Part shown: piece after piece, positions 22,617 through 33,539 of the stretch | Numbering within the stretch: position 1 is the stretch's first letter | How the letters are laid out: every line of letters begins with the position of its first letter | Translations under genes and position numbers: made by a program | Notes under the pieces: generated by a model | The model's input: only the letters and a program-made list of their open reading frames with translations | What the model was told of the DNA's origin: nothing | Databases searched by the model: none | NCBI RefSeq assembly: GCF_022965805.1 | Contig: NC_133108.1 | Span: 36,653,361 to 36,717,360 of the forward strand | DNA: 64,000 bases | Direction: 5' to 3' | Origin: Primulina eburnea | Lineage: Eukaryota > Streptophyta > Magnoliopsida > Lamiales > Gesneriaceae

Positions 22617-25600
22617 TTAGCGACACAAATGACTACACGAGCTCCGGGTACACTACCTAGTGACACGGAAAAGAATCCAAAAGGTGTCAATGCTGTCACG
22701 GCGACGTCTCCCATAAAGCAGGAAGTGATCGATGTTGAAGGAGATGAGAAGGAGAAGAACATATCCAAGAAAGAGTCCAATGACACGAGGGAGAAAGGTA
22801 AGTCTCTGAACTCGAACTCCAATATTGTTATTAATTCACTCCCTTTTCCCCAAAGAGCGAAGCAACTGCAACTGGATAATCAATTTTCAAAATTTCTTGA
22901 GATTTTCAAAAAGCTGCATATAAATATTCCATTTGCAGAAGCTTTAGCTCAAATGCCCTCATATGCAAAATTTCTTAAAGAGATTTTATCAAACAAGAGA
23001 AAATTGGTTGACTTTGACACAGTTAAGATTTCGGAGGAATGTTCTGCAATTTTACAAAATAAACTCCCTCCGAAACTTAAGGATCCAGGTAGTTTTTCTA
23101 TCCCTTGCACTATTGGAACTTCAAATTTTAATAAAGTTTTGTGTGACTTAGGTGCTAGCATTAACTTAATGCCATACTCTTGTTTTGAGAAGTTAGAGAT
23201 AGGTGAGGTGAAACCAACTACAAGTTCCCTACAGTTAGCTGATAGATCAATTAAATATCCTAGGGGAGTTGTAGAGGATGTGTTGGTGAAAGTTGATAAG
23301 TTTATCTTCCCGGTGGACTTCGTTGTGCTAGACATGGAGGAGGATCGAGAGATCCCTCTTATTTTAGGGAGACCATTCTTAGCCACCGGGAAAGCTTTGA
23401 TAGATGTGCAAAAGGGCGAGCTAATCTTGAGGTTTAATGAAGAGAGTGTCATATTCAATGTTTTTCAGTCCATCAAATATCCTAATGATACTTCTGATTG
23501 TTTTCGAATTGATGTTACTGATGAGTTTGTTGAGTGTGATTTACAGGGACTGATAGGTGAGGACCCTTTGGAGATTTACTTAATCCATTCATCGCCACAA
23601 GAATTGGGAAATCAAGAGCTTGATGAATGTATCTCTTATTTGGACGCAGGCAGACCACTGTCAAAAACGGTAAACTCTAGGATTGGGGAGCTTGGGCATG
23701 TCCCAAGACCTTTAAAATCATCCATCGAAGAAGCCCCGATCCTAGAGATGAAACCTCTTCCCTCGCACTTAAAATATCTGTTTTTACTTGATGATGATAA
23801 ACTTCCAGTGATTGTTTTATCTACTTTGACAGGTAAGGAAGAGGAAAAGTTGTTGCGTGTTTTGAGGGATAATATCAAAGCCATCGGCTGGAGCATCGCA
23901 GACATTAAGGGGATCAGCTCTTCTATGTGTATGCACAAGATTCTGATGGAGGCCGATCACAAGACATCTACTCAGCCTCAAAGGCGTCTGAACCCGGCTA
24001 TGCAAGAAGTGGTGAAGAAAGAGGTGATTAAGCTACTGGACGCAGGTATTATCTACCCGATTTCTTATAGTAGGTGGGTCAGTCCAGTACAGGTTGTTCG
24101 AAAGAAAGGTGGGATCACTGTTGTGAAAAATGATATTAATGAATTGATCCCCACGAGAACTGTTACAGGGTGGCGGGTTTGCATCGATTATAGAAAACTT
24201 AACGACACCACCCGTAAAGATCATTTCCCCCTCCCGTTTATTGATCAAATGTTGTAAAAGGCTAGCTGGCCATTCTGTTTATTGTTTTCTGGACGGCTAT
24301 TCTGGTTATATGCAAATTTCCATTGACCTTGAAGATTAGGAGAAAACCACTTTTACTTGTCCCTATGGGACATTTTCATATAAACGAATTCCATTTGGTC
24401 TATGTAATGCACCAGAGACTTTCCAACGATGCATGATGGCAGGATGTGCCCTTTGATTTTTCTGTTGAGTGTGTGCAGGCATTTCAGATCTTGAAAGAGA
24501 AATTAATCACAGCACCTGTGATAATAGCACCTGACTGGGGGTCGCCATTTGAGTTGATGTGTGATGCAAGCGACACAACGCTAGGGGCAGTGTTGGGACA
24601 AAAGAGAGAGAAGTGCATTCATGTCATCTACTACGCTAGCATGACACTGTCAGCTGCCCAACTGAACTATGCTACTACAGAAAAAGAGCTTCTTGCCGTG
24701 GTGTTTGCGTTGGAGAAGTTTAGATCATATTTGATAGGGAGTAAAGTTGTCGTGCACACCGACCATTCAGCCTTGAAATACTCAATGTCTAAAAATGATG
24801 CGAAACCAAGGCTAATTCGTTGGATTTTTCTGTTGCAGGAATTTGACCTGGAAATAATCGATAGGAATGGCACAGAGAATCAAGTTGCAGACCATCTTTC
24901 TCGTCTGGAAAACCCGATTCAAAGCAATGACATTATTCGAGACAGTTTTCCAGATGAGCAACTCTTTGAGATCACCAATCTGCCATGGTATGCTGATTTT
25001 GTTAACTATCTTTCAATTAAGTTCATTCCTCCCCACTTTACTTATCAGCAAAAGAAGAAATTTTTCTCCGATTTGAAATATTATTTGTGGGAGGATCCTT
25101 ATTTGTTTAGAATATGTGCAGATGGTATAATCCGTAGATGTGTACCCCAGGAAGAGGTAAGTGAAATTTTGTTACATTGTCATGCTGGTCCGGCTGGAGG
25201 TCACTTCGGGGCAACTAGAACTGAATCCAAAGTCCCACAGTCCTGTTTTTATTGGCCTACTCTTTTTAAGGATGCACATGAATATGTCACAAAATGTTCA
25301 AACTGTCAGCGCACAGGTAATATCTCCAAGAGGCATGAATTACCTCTCAATAATATTCTTGTGTGTGAATTATTCGATGTGTGGGGTATAGATTTTATGG
25401 GTCCCTTCCCGATCTCTTTTGGGAACAAGTATATTTTGGTAGCCGTTGATTATGTGTCTAAGTGGGTGGAGGCACTTGCATGCAAAACTAATGACTCTAA
25501 CGTGGTTGTTCAATTTTTAAAGAAAAATATTTTTTCACGTTTTGGAACACCTAGAGCCATTATTAGCGATGGGGGTACTCATTTTTGCAATCGTCAATTC

Positions 25601-26269
25601 GACAGTCTGTTGGCAAAGTATGGGGTCCGACATAAGGTGGCTACACCTTACCATCCTCAGACTAGTGGCCAAGTCGAGGTATCAAATCGAGAGATTAAGC
25701 GCATTCTTGAGAAGACTGTCGGTGCTTCGAGGAAAGAAATGGGCTAGCAAACTTGATGATGCACTTTGGGCTTATCGCACTGCTTTTAAAACCCCCATTG
25801 GCATGTCTCCTTTTAAATTGTTGTATGGGAAATCATGCCACCTCCCTCTTGAACTTGAGCACAAGGCTTATTGGGCTACTAAATTTTTAAACTTTGATGC
25901 TAAAACCACAGGTGACAACAGAGTTCTGCAGCTGAATGAATTGGACGAATTTAGGTTGGAGGCCTACGAGAATGCCAAGCTTTACAAAGAGAAAACCAAA
26001 CGCTGGCATGATCAAAACATTGTCCATCGAGAATTTGTGGTAGGACAACTGGTCCTGCTATATAATTCTCGTCTGAAACTGATGCCAGGTAAGTTGCGTT
26101 CACGGTGGTCAGGACCATACACTATCACACAAGTTTTTCCCTACGGAACAGTGGAGATCACTAGTGCAACAACCGGAGCTTTCAAAGTAAATGGGCATAG
26201 GCTGAAGGTTTATCATGGTGGTGCCATACCCAATGAGCCGACCACAGTGGATCTACAAGATCCAAACTA
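22617..26269 (+). pseudogene. Athila pol: protease, reverse transcriptase (core deleted), RNase H, integrase
   Basis: The protease is near 23100-23420, with CDLGASINLMPYSCF (DLGA active site) and LILGRPFLATG. Reverse transcriptase starts at about 23970 and keeps VVRKKGGITVV, WRVCIDYRKLN and PFGLCNA. It has a one-base insertion with TAA at 24255, a TAG at 24337-24339, and then jumps at 24440-24443 from FQRCMMA to DVPFDFS. The roughly 110 residues expected between these, including the catalytic F/Y-x-DD box, are missing. RNase H is intact by eye ([36 protein letters not shown]). Integrase has H..H/C..C ([16 protein letters not shown]), then catalytic D (GIDFMGPF), D (ISDGGTHF) and E ([10 protein letters not shown]). 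A one-base insertion near 25737 shifts its tail, which ends at 26269. Confidence 0.92.
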
Positions 26270-27508
26270 AATCAAGGGAGTACAGTCAGGCTATCGACTC
26301 TAAATTTAGCGCTTACTGGGAGGCAACCCAGTGTTTAGTTTTATTTTTCTTTCATACTTTAGTTTATTCTAATTGTTCTATTTTACTTTCTTTCTGTTTT
26401 TCTAGCATTGTTCATGAGTTAATCTCAGTGAATGGTGGTGCAGGTAATTTATCTACTGGCGGTGGAATTTCTCTAAGTGTGGGAGAATCTATCAGGGCGA
26501 TCGGGTTCAAAACCTTAAATTGACCAGGGGAGTTTCTGTACAATTCTTGCATCTTGTGTGCGTTATTGAGTGTCAAATTTGATCTTTAGATTTATAGAAT
26601 TGTACATACATGACATCACATTTGGGTTTGGGTCGTATAATTGATTAAAAAAAAAAATTCGGATACCAAGGATACCCGGACCCCACCCCGGATCCCTACC
26701 CGGGGTCCGTGTACTTAACCTTCACAACTGCCATCTTCCCGAGTCTACACGGACCCCGGGACGGACCTTTACACGGGGTCCGTGTCTCTCACTTTTCCTT
26801 ACCCGCGATTTACAGAGCCCACACGGACCTCTACACGGACCCCTGCACGGGGTCCGTGTCTCTTATTTTCGCGTCTTCTCAGATTTAAATCGTGGCTCCT
26901 CCTGTTTGAATCCCTATAGCCTTTCCCGATTTCACTCCATCTACCCTCATCTCTGCCGCCTCCAGCCGAAATTCCACCGCGTCCCGCCGTCCACCGCCAC
27001 CGCACCTCAATACCGCCGCTCCTCCCGTCGGCGGCCTTGCGCAGCCCCCCGCCGTTTTTTTTTGCCCTGTACCACCACTCACACCGCCTCCTCCATCGCC
27101 GACCACCGTCGGACCACCCGCCTTCGCCGTGCTATTATCGTCACCTTCTCTTTTCTGGTAAGAGTGGCTACACCTTTTCTCCATTGGCGATTATCAGTTT
27201 TGGGAATTTTGTGTACGGTAGAAGAGATCGATTTATTGCGTATTGGTTCGATTATTGCTTGGGTTTCATTCATCGTTGTTGGTTTGTTGGGTTTAGCTTG
27301 TCTGAGGCCTATCATATCAGCATTGTGGATTAGTTGGGATTGAATTGTGATTGGAAATTATTGTCCGTCGACTGGGGGTGTTGTGTTCCTTGCGTTAGTG
27401 TTGCCTTGTGTTTTAATTTGGTTGCCCGGGTTCACTTGGATTGTGGTTCTACGTTGGGATTGCTGTGCGTCTTTGATTGCCTCTTTGAGTCTAGCCATCT
27501 CTATCGTC
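26270..27508 (+). other. Athila spacer between pol and the env-position ORF, with stem-loops
   Basis: Noncoding by inspection. A T-rich stretch with intron-like pyrimidine runs (26330-26410) is followed by the stem-loop cluster and then a GC-rich, CT-rich section (26880-27130) with overlapping shadow ORFs on both strands. Such a leader could carry a splice acceptor for a subgenomic env-type mRNA (for instance 'ttctag' at 26399-26404), but this is inference. Confidence 0.5.
26677..26861 (+). repeat. internal copies of the GGACCC stem-loops
   Basis: Three inverted repeats of the LTR type. CCGGACCCC pairs with GGGGTCCGTG around 26677-26711, ACACGGACCCC with GGGGTCCGTGT around 26747-26785, and ACACGGACC plus ACACGGACCCC with GGGGTCCGTGT around 26820-26860. 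They lie between pol and the 3' ORF, outside the LTRs, so they are not there merely by LTR duplication. Confidence 0.85.
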
Positions 27509-28727
27509 ATGCCTCCCCGTCGTATTACTGGTAAGCGCGCCCGAACTGGTGCTTCTTCGTCCTCTGGGTCAGCCAGGAGATCATTTGATGCTTCTAAATT
27601 CACATCCATCGAGAATTTTGAATGGTACTCGGCCCTTCACGGGAATTCTGTCATCGTGGAGCGGTCTATTCATCCCCGTATTGATGCCGAGGTGCCACTC
27701 CGCACCGAGTTCGATAAATTTGTATGGGGCCCTATCTTGGACATCTCCGGCCCATATTATCCCGACCTGGTATGGCAATTCTTTGCCAATGTCGAAGAAA
27801 AAGAGATCACCGATCTGCCACATGTGCGTACATACGTGAATGGGGTTCCTATCGAGGTGAACAGCTCATACTTGGCTACGCTTTTAAATGTCCCAAATGA
27901 AGGGCCGCCGGTGTCCTTTAATCAGCTAGATATATTCTTTTCGGACATCACCTTTCGGATCCCGGAAGCCCGGCGCCGCCTTCAGTACTATACGTCTCCT
28001 ACCGGCTCCCGCTCCAGTATCCTCCCGACTACCATCCCGCTACTTGATCGTTTGATTTGCTACTTCACGGGAGCGAACATTATCCCGAGGAAGCCCGGTA
28101 ACAATGAAATACGCCTTATGGACCTTTATATCATAGATAAGATGTTGAATGGATTAGGGGCAATCACTGCCATTCCGGTGGCGTCGATCATCATTTCCCA
28201 TATGCGCTCAGTCGCTCATATTGACCCAACAAAGAATAAGACGCCCTACGCCCATTTCCCTATCATCATCTCTCGCATTTTGGCGGCCCATGGCATCGAT
28301 TTCACAGGGGAGACTTCCTTTATGCCCACCTCTACGCATATGCTCACCGCTCAAGCCATGCAAGGCATGTACTTCATCTGCCGACAGGACACTTGGTACC
28401 GCAATCCCGGCAGTCGACACATCAGCCCTCACCCCCGTGACCCACCGGTGCCTCCCCCTGCCATCGATGACCGCGCTTGGGATGACCATGGGGAGGAAGA
28501 AGCGGCATTGGATGCCCGAGCTGGCCCTAGAGCTGGTGTACCCCCTAGACCGCGCAACTCGCAAGCCCGGCGTCACTTTTACTCATCCGTACTCGACTGC
28601 ATGGACGACATCTGAAACCGCTTAGCTCGTATCGAGCAATAGTCTCCCGACGCCTATGCCCCACCCTGGGAAAGAGCTACTCTCGATGCATTCATGGACT
28701 TAGAGCTGGGGTCAGACGACGAAGAGT
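27509..28727 (+). pseudogene. env-position ORF of the Athila element (plant transposon protein-like)
   Basis: A long open frame after pol. The likely start is MPPRRITGKRARTGAS at 27509 (the frame is open further up, to 27347). It has a basic, possibly nuclear-targeting N-terminus, then FVWGPILDISGPYYPDLVWQ, YVNGVPIEVNSSYLATLLN and a helical middle (LLDRLICYFTGANII). This resembles the 'putative plant transposon protein' domain found in Athila-like and other plant elements. It shows no signal peptide or clear membrane segment near the start and no furin-like site, so calling it an envelope would be unsupported. A TGA at 28613-28615 and a TAG at 28642-28644 cut off a tail ending LELGSDDEE at 28727. 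Confidence 0.7.
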
Positions 28728-30335
28728 AGCTTTATTTTAGACTATGTGGAGGATTGTATTCATTTTGTTTAACTTCGAAATTTCGTTCGTTGTTATTGAT
28801 GTTTTGGGACATGCTATTTATGCTTATTATCTTTTGGACTTTATTGGAGCGCTTGTGTGTTATTGTCTATTGCATTTTACGGTTTTTGGTGTATTCGATG
28901 TCATTTTTTCAGGATTTGCTGATTTCCACCTCTTTCCACCACATACTCGACATTTTACCAGGGAATTGTTTTTGTTTTCACATTCTGGATAGTTCTTTTT
29001 ATATCATTTTACACTTAGGACAGTGTCGTGATCACAGTGTAGGGGTGGGTCAGTTTTGTTTCACGTCGTTACACAAGCACTTAACATCACTTTTAACGTT
29101 GGATGAGACTATTGATAGACAAAGAACTCTTGTTTCACTTAATAATCGGATTAATTTGTTAGACCATGGATCACCCGGAAAATTGTTGCATGCCTAGTAT
29201 TGAGTGAGAGGAGTCGTAGTTTCAAGGAGGGAGTCTAACATGAACCAGTTCTGTATCAACATTTTGTTCAATGCACGTGGTCAAACTTTTACTCATTGAT
29301 AGTGAATTGGTGAAATGTGAACTTAAAAAAAAAATTTAATCGAACAACGATCCCTAGAACTTGTCTGATTAGCCCTCGAAGCGAAAATACGAACGATGGT
29401 GACTTAGGGATGATTTAGGCGATCTTTGGACCGTTTGAGCCTTTCAAGCCTGACCGTTACATCATTCATTGCCCCTAGTAACCCCTTTTGAGCCTGAAAA
29501 AAATCGAATGGTGTGTGTCAATGACACACAGTTAGCCCCCATTCGTCAGTTATTCAATGTCCCACATCAACTAGCTGAATCTTAGCCTATACACTTTTTC
29601 CTACCTACATTTGAGAGAAATAAAACTCCTGTGCACATTGAAATGTTTGAATTACTCCAACGGATTGAAGAAATATGTGTGAAGGAGTCGATGAATTTTT
29701 ATTCATGAAAAAAAAAAAGAGAGAGGAAAGAAAAAGAAAAAAGAGGAAAATGTATAATGTTTGAAGCACCCGAAAAAATCTGTGGGTGAAAGTTAATGAA
29801 CAATGAGAAAGAAAGGAGACAAACGAGCTCTGAAAATGATGAAAATACAGTAATAGGTGATGAGTCAATAGTTGGATAAATGTGCTGGAGGATCATTTCT
29901 TTTTATTTCCTCTCACTTTTGAATCCCATACCTTCTATTGTAACCGTGAACCTTGGCCTTACGTTATAAGCTTGAAAAGACCTATTAACCAAGTCATCGC
30001 CGTTCAACATTTAGTAGAGAGGGTTATGAAAGTCAAGCATATGGGGCGTTTCGATAACAAATGAAAATAAGTGCTCATGAAACTAAGTAACTGGAGATGA
30101 GTACGAGTCTGACCTGCACACTACACACATCTTGTTCTGTTGAACCTGACTGGGTAAATGTTTGAATCTTAAATTTCGGCGAAAACGAATCTTGTGATAT
30201 GCGAAGCGTGATCTTTTGACCGGGGGTGAAAGAGTCGACAAATTGAGAAGTTTTGATTGTGGTACTTGAGTTCTGAATCCGAAATATTTTCATCTTTATT
30301 TTTTGTCTGATTTGTTCGAGGACGAACAAAGGTTA
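28728..30335 (+). other. 3' noncoding region of the Athila element
   Basis: No convincing coding frame. It contains an A/G-rich run (29706-29752), a self-complementary 'gtgtgtcaatgacacac' at 29513-29529 and T-rich stretches. Small ORFs on either strand have no recognisable domain. Long untranslated 3' regions are usual in Athila elements. Confidence 0.6.
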
Positions 30336-30348
30336 AGTGTGGGGGAGT
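30336..30348 (+). other. polypurine tract of the Athila element
   Basis: AGTGTGGGGGAG followed by one T lies directly before the 3' LTR start. Its position and purine content fit the plus-strand primer. Confidence 0.8.
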
Positions 30349-31851
30349 TGATAAGCACGAACTATATAGCATTCTAGGGATTTTATTTTGTCGTATTCGT
30401 GCTTATCTGGCATTTTTATTCCGAGTTTTGCGCTTATTTCGTCTCATTATGGCTATTTGCAGGTTTGATCAAAAGAGGGTGAAAACCAAAGAACTGAAAG
30501 AAAAGTCAAGCCTCGCAACGCCACTTCAGAAATACTCGGAAAAATAGGAGAGAACATAAAAGCTTTGAGAAACAAAGGCCTATACACGGACCCCGGAGAC
30601 GGGTCCGTGTCATTCAACATAAAGCCGAAGAAGCACGGACACAGGCACGGACCCAGGAGACGGGTCCGTGCCATTCAATTGCCGAGACACAATTTACAGA
30701 GTCTAGACAGACCCCTACACGGGGTCCGTGTCCAATGTGTCCCAGAAAAATAATTTAATCGCAACTACACGGACCCGATGCCGGAGGCATGCACGGGGTC
30801 CGTGTACGTAATATCAGAACGAGATCCTGCGAAGATTTGCTCGTGATTTTGAAGAGGAATAAAAGAGGAAAACCTAGACATTAATTGGGGGTTGAATTTT
30901 CGGAGAGCAGCGGACCTGGAGAGATTTTGAAGAGAAATTTCCGACTCTGAAGGACAGCAACGGCTTGGGAGAAAATCGAGAGAAAGAGACGCGCTTAACA
31001 CGCAAGAACCGCGCACCATCACTGAGATTTTCTCTTCCCTTTCATTTTCATTATTTTCAGTCATGAATTCAATTGATAGATTTGTTTCTAGCTTTGAATT
31101 TATGGAGTAGTTTTCTTTTGTGATCGGGACCACGATTGGGACAAACGATTGATTTTTGTTTATTCGTTGGAGCATTTGATTTATAAAATTATTCTACGTT
31201 TTTTATTAATGTTTGCGTAATTTGCGTGCTTTTAATCTGGCCAATTATTTGCATGTTTGTTGGTTGATCTTGACTCGAAAGGAAATAGATCGAATTTAGC
31301 TTCAGAAATATTAATCAACACACGGTTAAACCGACTAGAAATAGTATTCGATTTCAGTGTGCAATTTTAGGCGACAGCTGTAATTCTATTGTTGATAAAT
31401 GCGTTTTTGTTTAATTAAATTCAATTAGAAATAATCGGACTGTTAAATGAAAATAGGATTATAAATTCTATAAATAGATTTATAATTAAATCGGATAATT
31501 GCATCGTGACATTGAATAATCTGTGATCATTTAATTCCAGTGCATGATTTTAATCAGAGTTTGTTACCATCGTGTGTTCCTGGTCATTTTATTTAAATTT
31601 GAAAATCCCCAAGTTCCAATCTTTTCTGATATTTGATTTAGTCATTAAATTCGCATAAATTAGTTTAAAATTCACTTAGTTGAAATAATAATCAAATCGC
31701 TCGTTATTGTTTGCCTAGATTAAATAAAATAATTGAATCTTAGTAATTAAATAATAGTCTCTATGGGATCGATACTTGGACTGTTCGTCCATTTACTATA
31801 ACTTGACCTAGTCCGCTTGCTAGAATTAATCCCAACCGAATTCGTCGGTCA
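30349..31851 (+). mobile_element. 3' LTR of the Athila element
   Basis: 1503 bp from TGATAAGCACGAAC to TTCGTCGGTCA, followed by TACAA. It differs from the 5' LTR at about 22-23 sites, for example T/C at 30398, C/T in 'aatactcgg' near 30535, G/A in 'tagacagacc' near 30709, and an extra G near 31370. The stem-loop cluster lies at 30584-30805. One of its GGACCC arms has mutated to GGACAC (near 30635). Confidence 0.95.
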
Positions 31852-31856
31852 TACAA
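31852..31856. repeat. right target-site duplication of the Athila element (tacaa)
   Basis: TACAA repeats the bases at 19533-19537, and the copia gag frame continues on both sides of the insertion. Confidence 0.95.
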
Positions 31857-31956
31857 CAACCGCAACATCATGTGGGATAACATGAGGAATAAATTGAGGT
31901 GGCACAGTAGGAACAACATGATCAGTTTCCTTTCGTATGTTGGTTTGAATAGCCAT
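31852..31956 (-). pseudogene. start of copia element 2 gag
   Basis: On the minus strand, ATG at 31956-31954 opens MAIQTNIRKETDHVV and stays open into the Athila insertion point. The same frame resumes at 19537 with HGEKPEKF. This is the 5' end of the split gag. Confidence 0.75.
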
Positions 31957-32007
31957 ATCGAAACAAACCACGTAATGAGTAAATATGTTTTAAGATTGCA
32001 TGCGAAA

Positions 32008-32478
32008 TGTAAAAATAACAGAATGTTTGAAGCAAGCTCGTAATAGTAAAGTTGTACAATATATGTTTAGTATATGTAAAAAAGACCAAATCGAGGCCTG
32101 TAACATTTGTAGTTTCCTTAAAACAGATTTGTCCCCTCCGGTATGTGATTCGAGGATTTAACCGGACGTCTGTTTCTCAGGATACAACGAGCAAACCAGC
32201 AGTGATGTAGCACATATTACTACGCTGGAGAACAAAAGAGTACCTAAACTTTATCATCAGAACGTGGAGCAGGAGTAGTTTTTGAAAGAAGAAACAGGAG
32301 GCAGAAATGCATGAAAAGTGGATGTGATGTGTATTATGACTTTGACATATCCCGTATTTATAAGCTCATCTATATCACTTTATTTTACTTATGAGAGACA
32401 AACCCCTATTTATATATATAAGCTCGTTACCACTTTCTTTTTTCCTATGTGGGATAAACCCATATATATAATTCAACA
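32008..32478 (-). mobile_element. 5' LTR of copia element 2
   Basis: The minus strand starts TGTTGAATTATA at 32478, matching TGTTGGATTATA of the left copy, and similarity ends near 32008. A standard TGGTATCAG primer site is not visible in 31957-32007, so the primer site is degraded or unusual. TATA-like runs occur on this strand near 32410-32422. Confidence 0.7.
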
Positions 32479-32756
32479 ATTCGAACTTGTGTATATATCT
32501 ATATTGTTTTAATATAAACTTGCTTAAAATTAAATCGGATAATTCCATAGTTACGCTATTGTCTGCACCACATCAAGGGAATCCGAGAAAATTGCACACA
32601 TTGACCAAATCAATAAGCAAGAAAAAATCCATATTATACCGGATTGCCACTAGCTCCGTATCTACAACAGAGCCTGAATATCGAATTATATATGCATATT
32701 CGTTAAATTATATTTGGCATACCCAAGTATACGTATAATGTAATATAGAAATAGTA

Positions 32757-33190
32757 AAGAAGGTGTATTCGTTATAGAGATTTATTGATTTTTTTCTAAA
32801 TAATAGATTATTTTGAAGTTTAGTAGATTTTTACTGACTTTTGTAGAATTTCATAAATTTCTAAAGATTTTCACATGTAGATTTATTTTATATGACTTTT
32901 ATTGAAATTTGTAAACTTTTTCATAGAAACTGTATTTGTAATTTATGATTATGATTTTTAAAATTTCTTTGAACTAATAGTTGAACATGAATAATTTTTA
33001 TTTATTTAAAATATTTTTACCTATCAATATAAATATTTGTACTTATTGATTTAATTTACGAAAGACGGTAAATAAGTCATTACTAAATTTATTGCTATTA
33101 AATTTTATGTATTCAAATAAATTCAACATATTTATTTAATTTAATTAATATTTTCAAAAAAATACGTAACAATAATTTTCAGTATTAATA
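32757..33190 (+). repeat. AT-rich dispersed repeat, copy 2
   Basis: Begins 'ggtgtattcgttatagag' and shares ordered blocks with the reverse complement of 430-975. AT-rich throughout and noncoding. Its right end is not clear. Confidence 0.45.
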
Positions 33191-33472
33191 AATAATATAA
33201 ATTAAAATAATTTTATCATCTTAAGTAAATTTTTCTATAAAAATATATCAATTTGTTTTTCACAATGTGTCTAACAACAAAATAAACAAGACAATTATTT
33301 GTATCTAGAAATAGAGAATAATGAGCATGTTAAAATTCTGCAATTAGTATAATTTTATAAAATATTAATATATTTAATTTATTATAATTATCATTATATA
33401 TGTGTGTGTATTCATAAATTTTTAAAATTATATTAATGTATCTCTGAATCACACACACGTGTTAAACATACA

Positions 33473-33475
<3 letters not shown>

Positions 33476-33535
<60 letters not shown>
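33476..33535. repeat. (TA)n microsatellite
   Basis: About 30 uninterrupted TA units. Confidence 0.98.

Positions 33536-33539
<4 letters not shown>

Larger units (their letters stand above)
19538..31851 (+). mobile_element. Athila-type Ty3 retrotransposon, 12.3 kb, nested in copia element 2
   Basis: A complete-looking element with near-identical LTRs of 1502 and 1503 bp (TG...CA), a tRNA-Asp type primer site, gag, pol, a further ORF after pol in the env position, a polypurine tract and a perfect TACAA target duplication. By eye the LTRs differ at about 22-23 positions plus one indel (near 1.5%), mainly C/T and G/A transitions, so the insertion is recent relative to its host copia. The coding region carries stops, two single-base insertions and a deletion in reverse transcriptase, so it cannot move on its own. 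The gag/PR sequence and the extra 3' ORF point to the Athila clade rather than Tat/Ogre. Confidence 0.95.
14638..32478 (-). mobile_element. Ty1-copia element 2, split by a nested Athila element
   Basis: Two related terminal sequences (14638-15176 and 32008-32478) in the same orientation bracket a decayed copia internal region read on the minus strand. It is interrupted by the Athila element at 19538-31851. Removing the insert and one target duplication leaves about 5.5 kb, the usual copia size. The LTR copies share order but look only about 75% alike by eye, so this is an old insertion. A clear target duplication was not found: the right flank is attcg at 32479, with no match at the left edge. 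Confidence 0.8.

Noticed and set aside
26799..27343. Overlapping ORFs on both strands in the GC-rich spacer
   Set aside because: Low-complexity proline/arginine or glycine runs caused by CCG-rich sequence. Frames overlap on both strands and precede the real env-position ORF.
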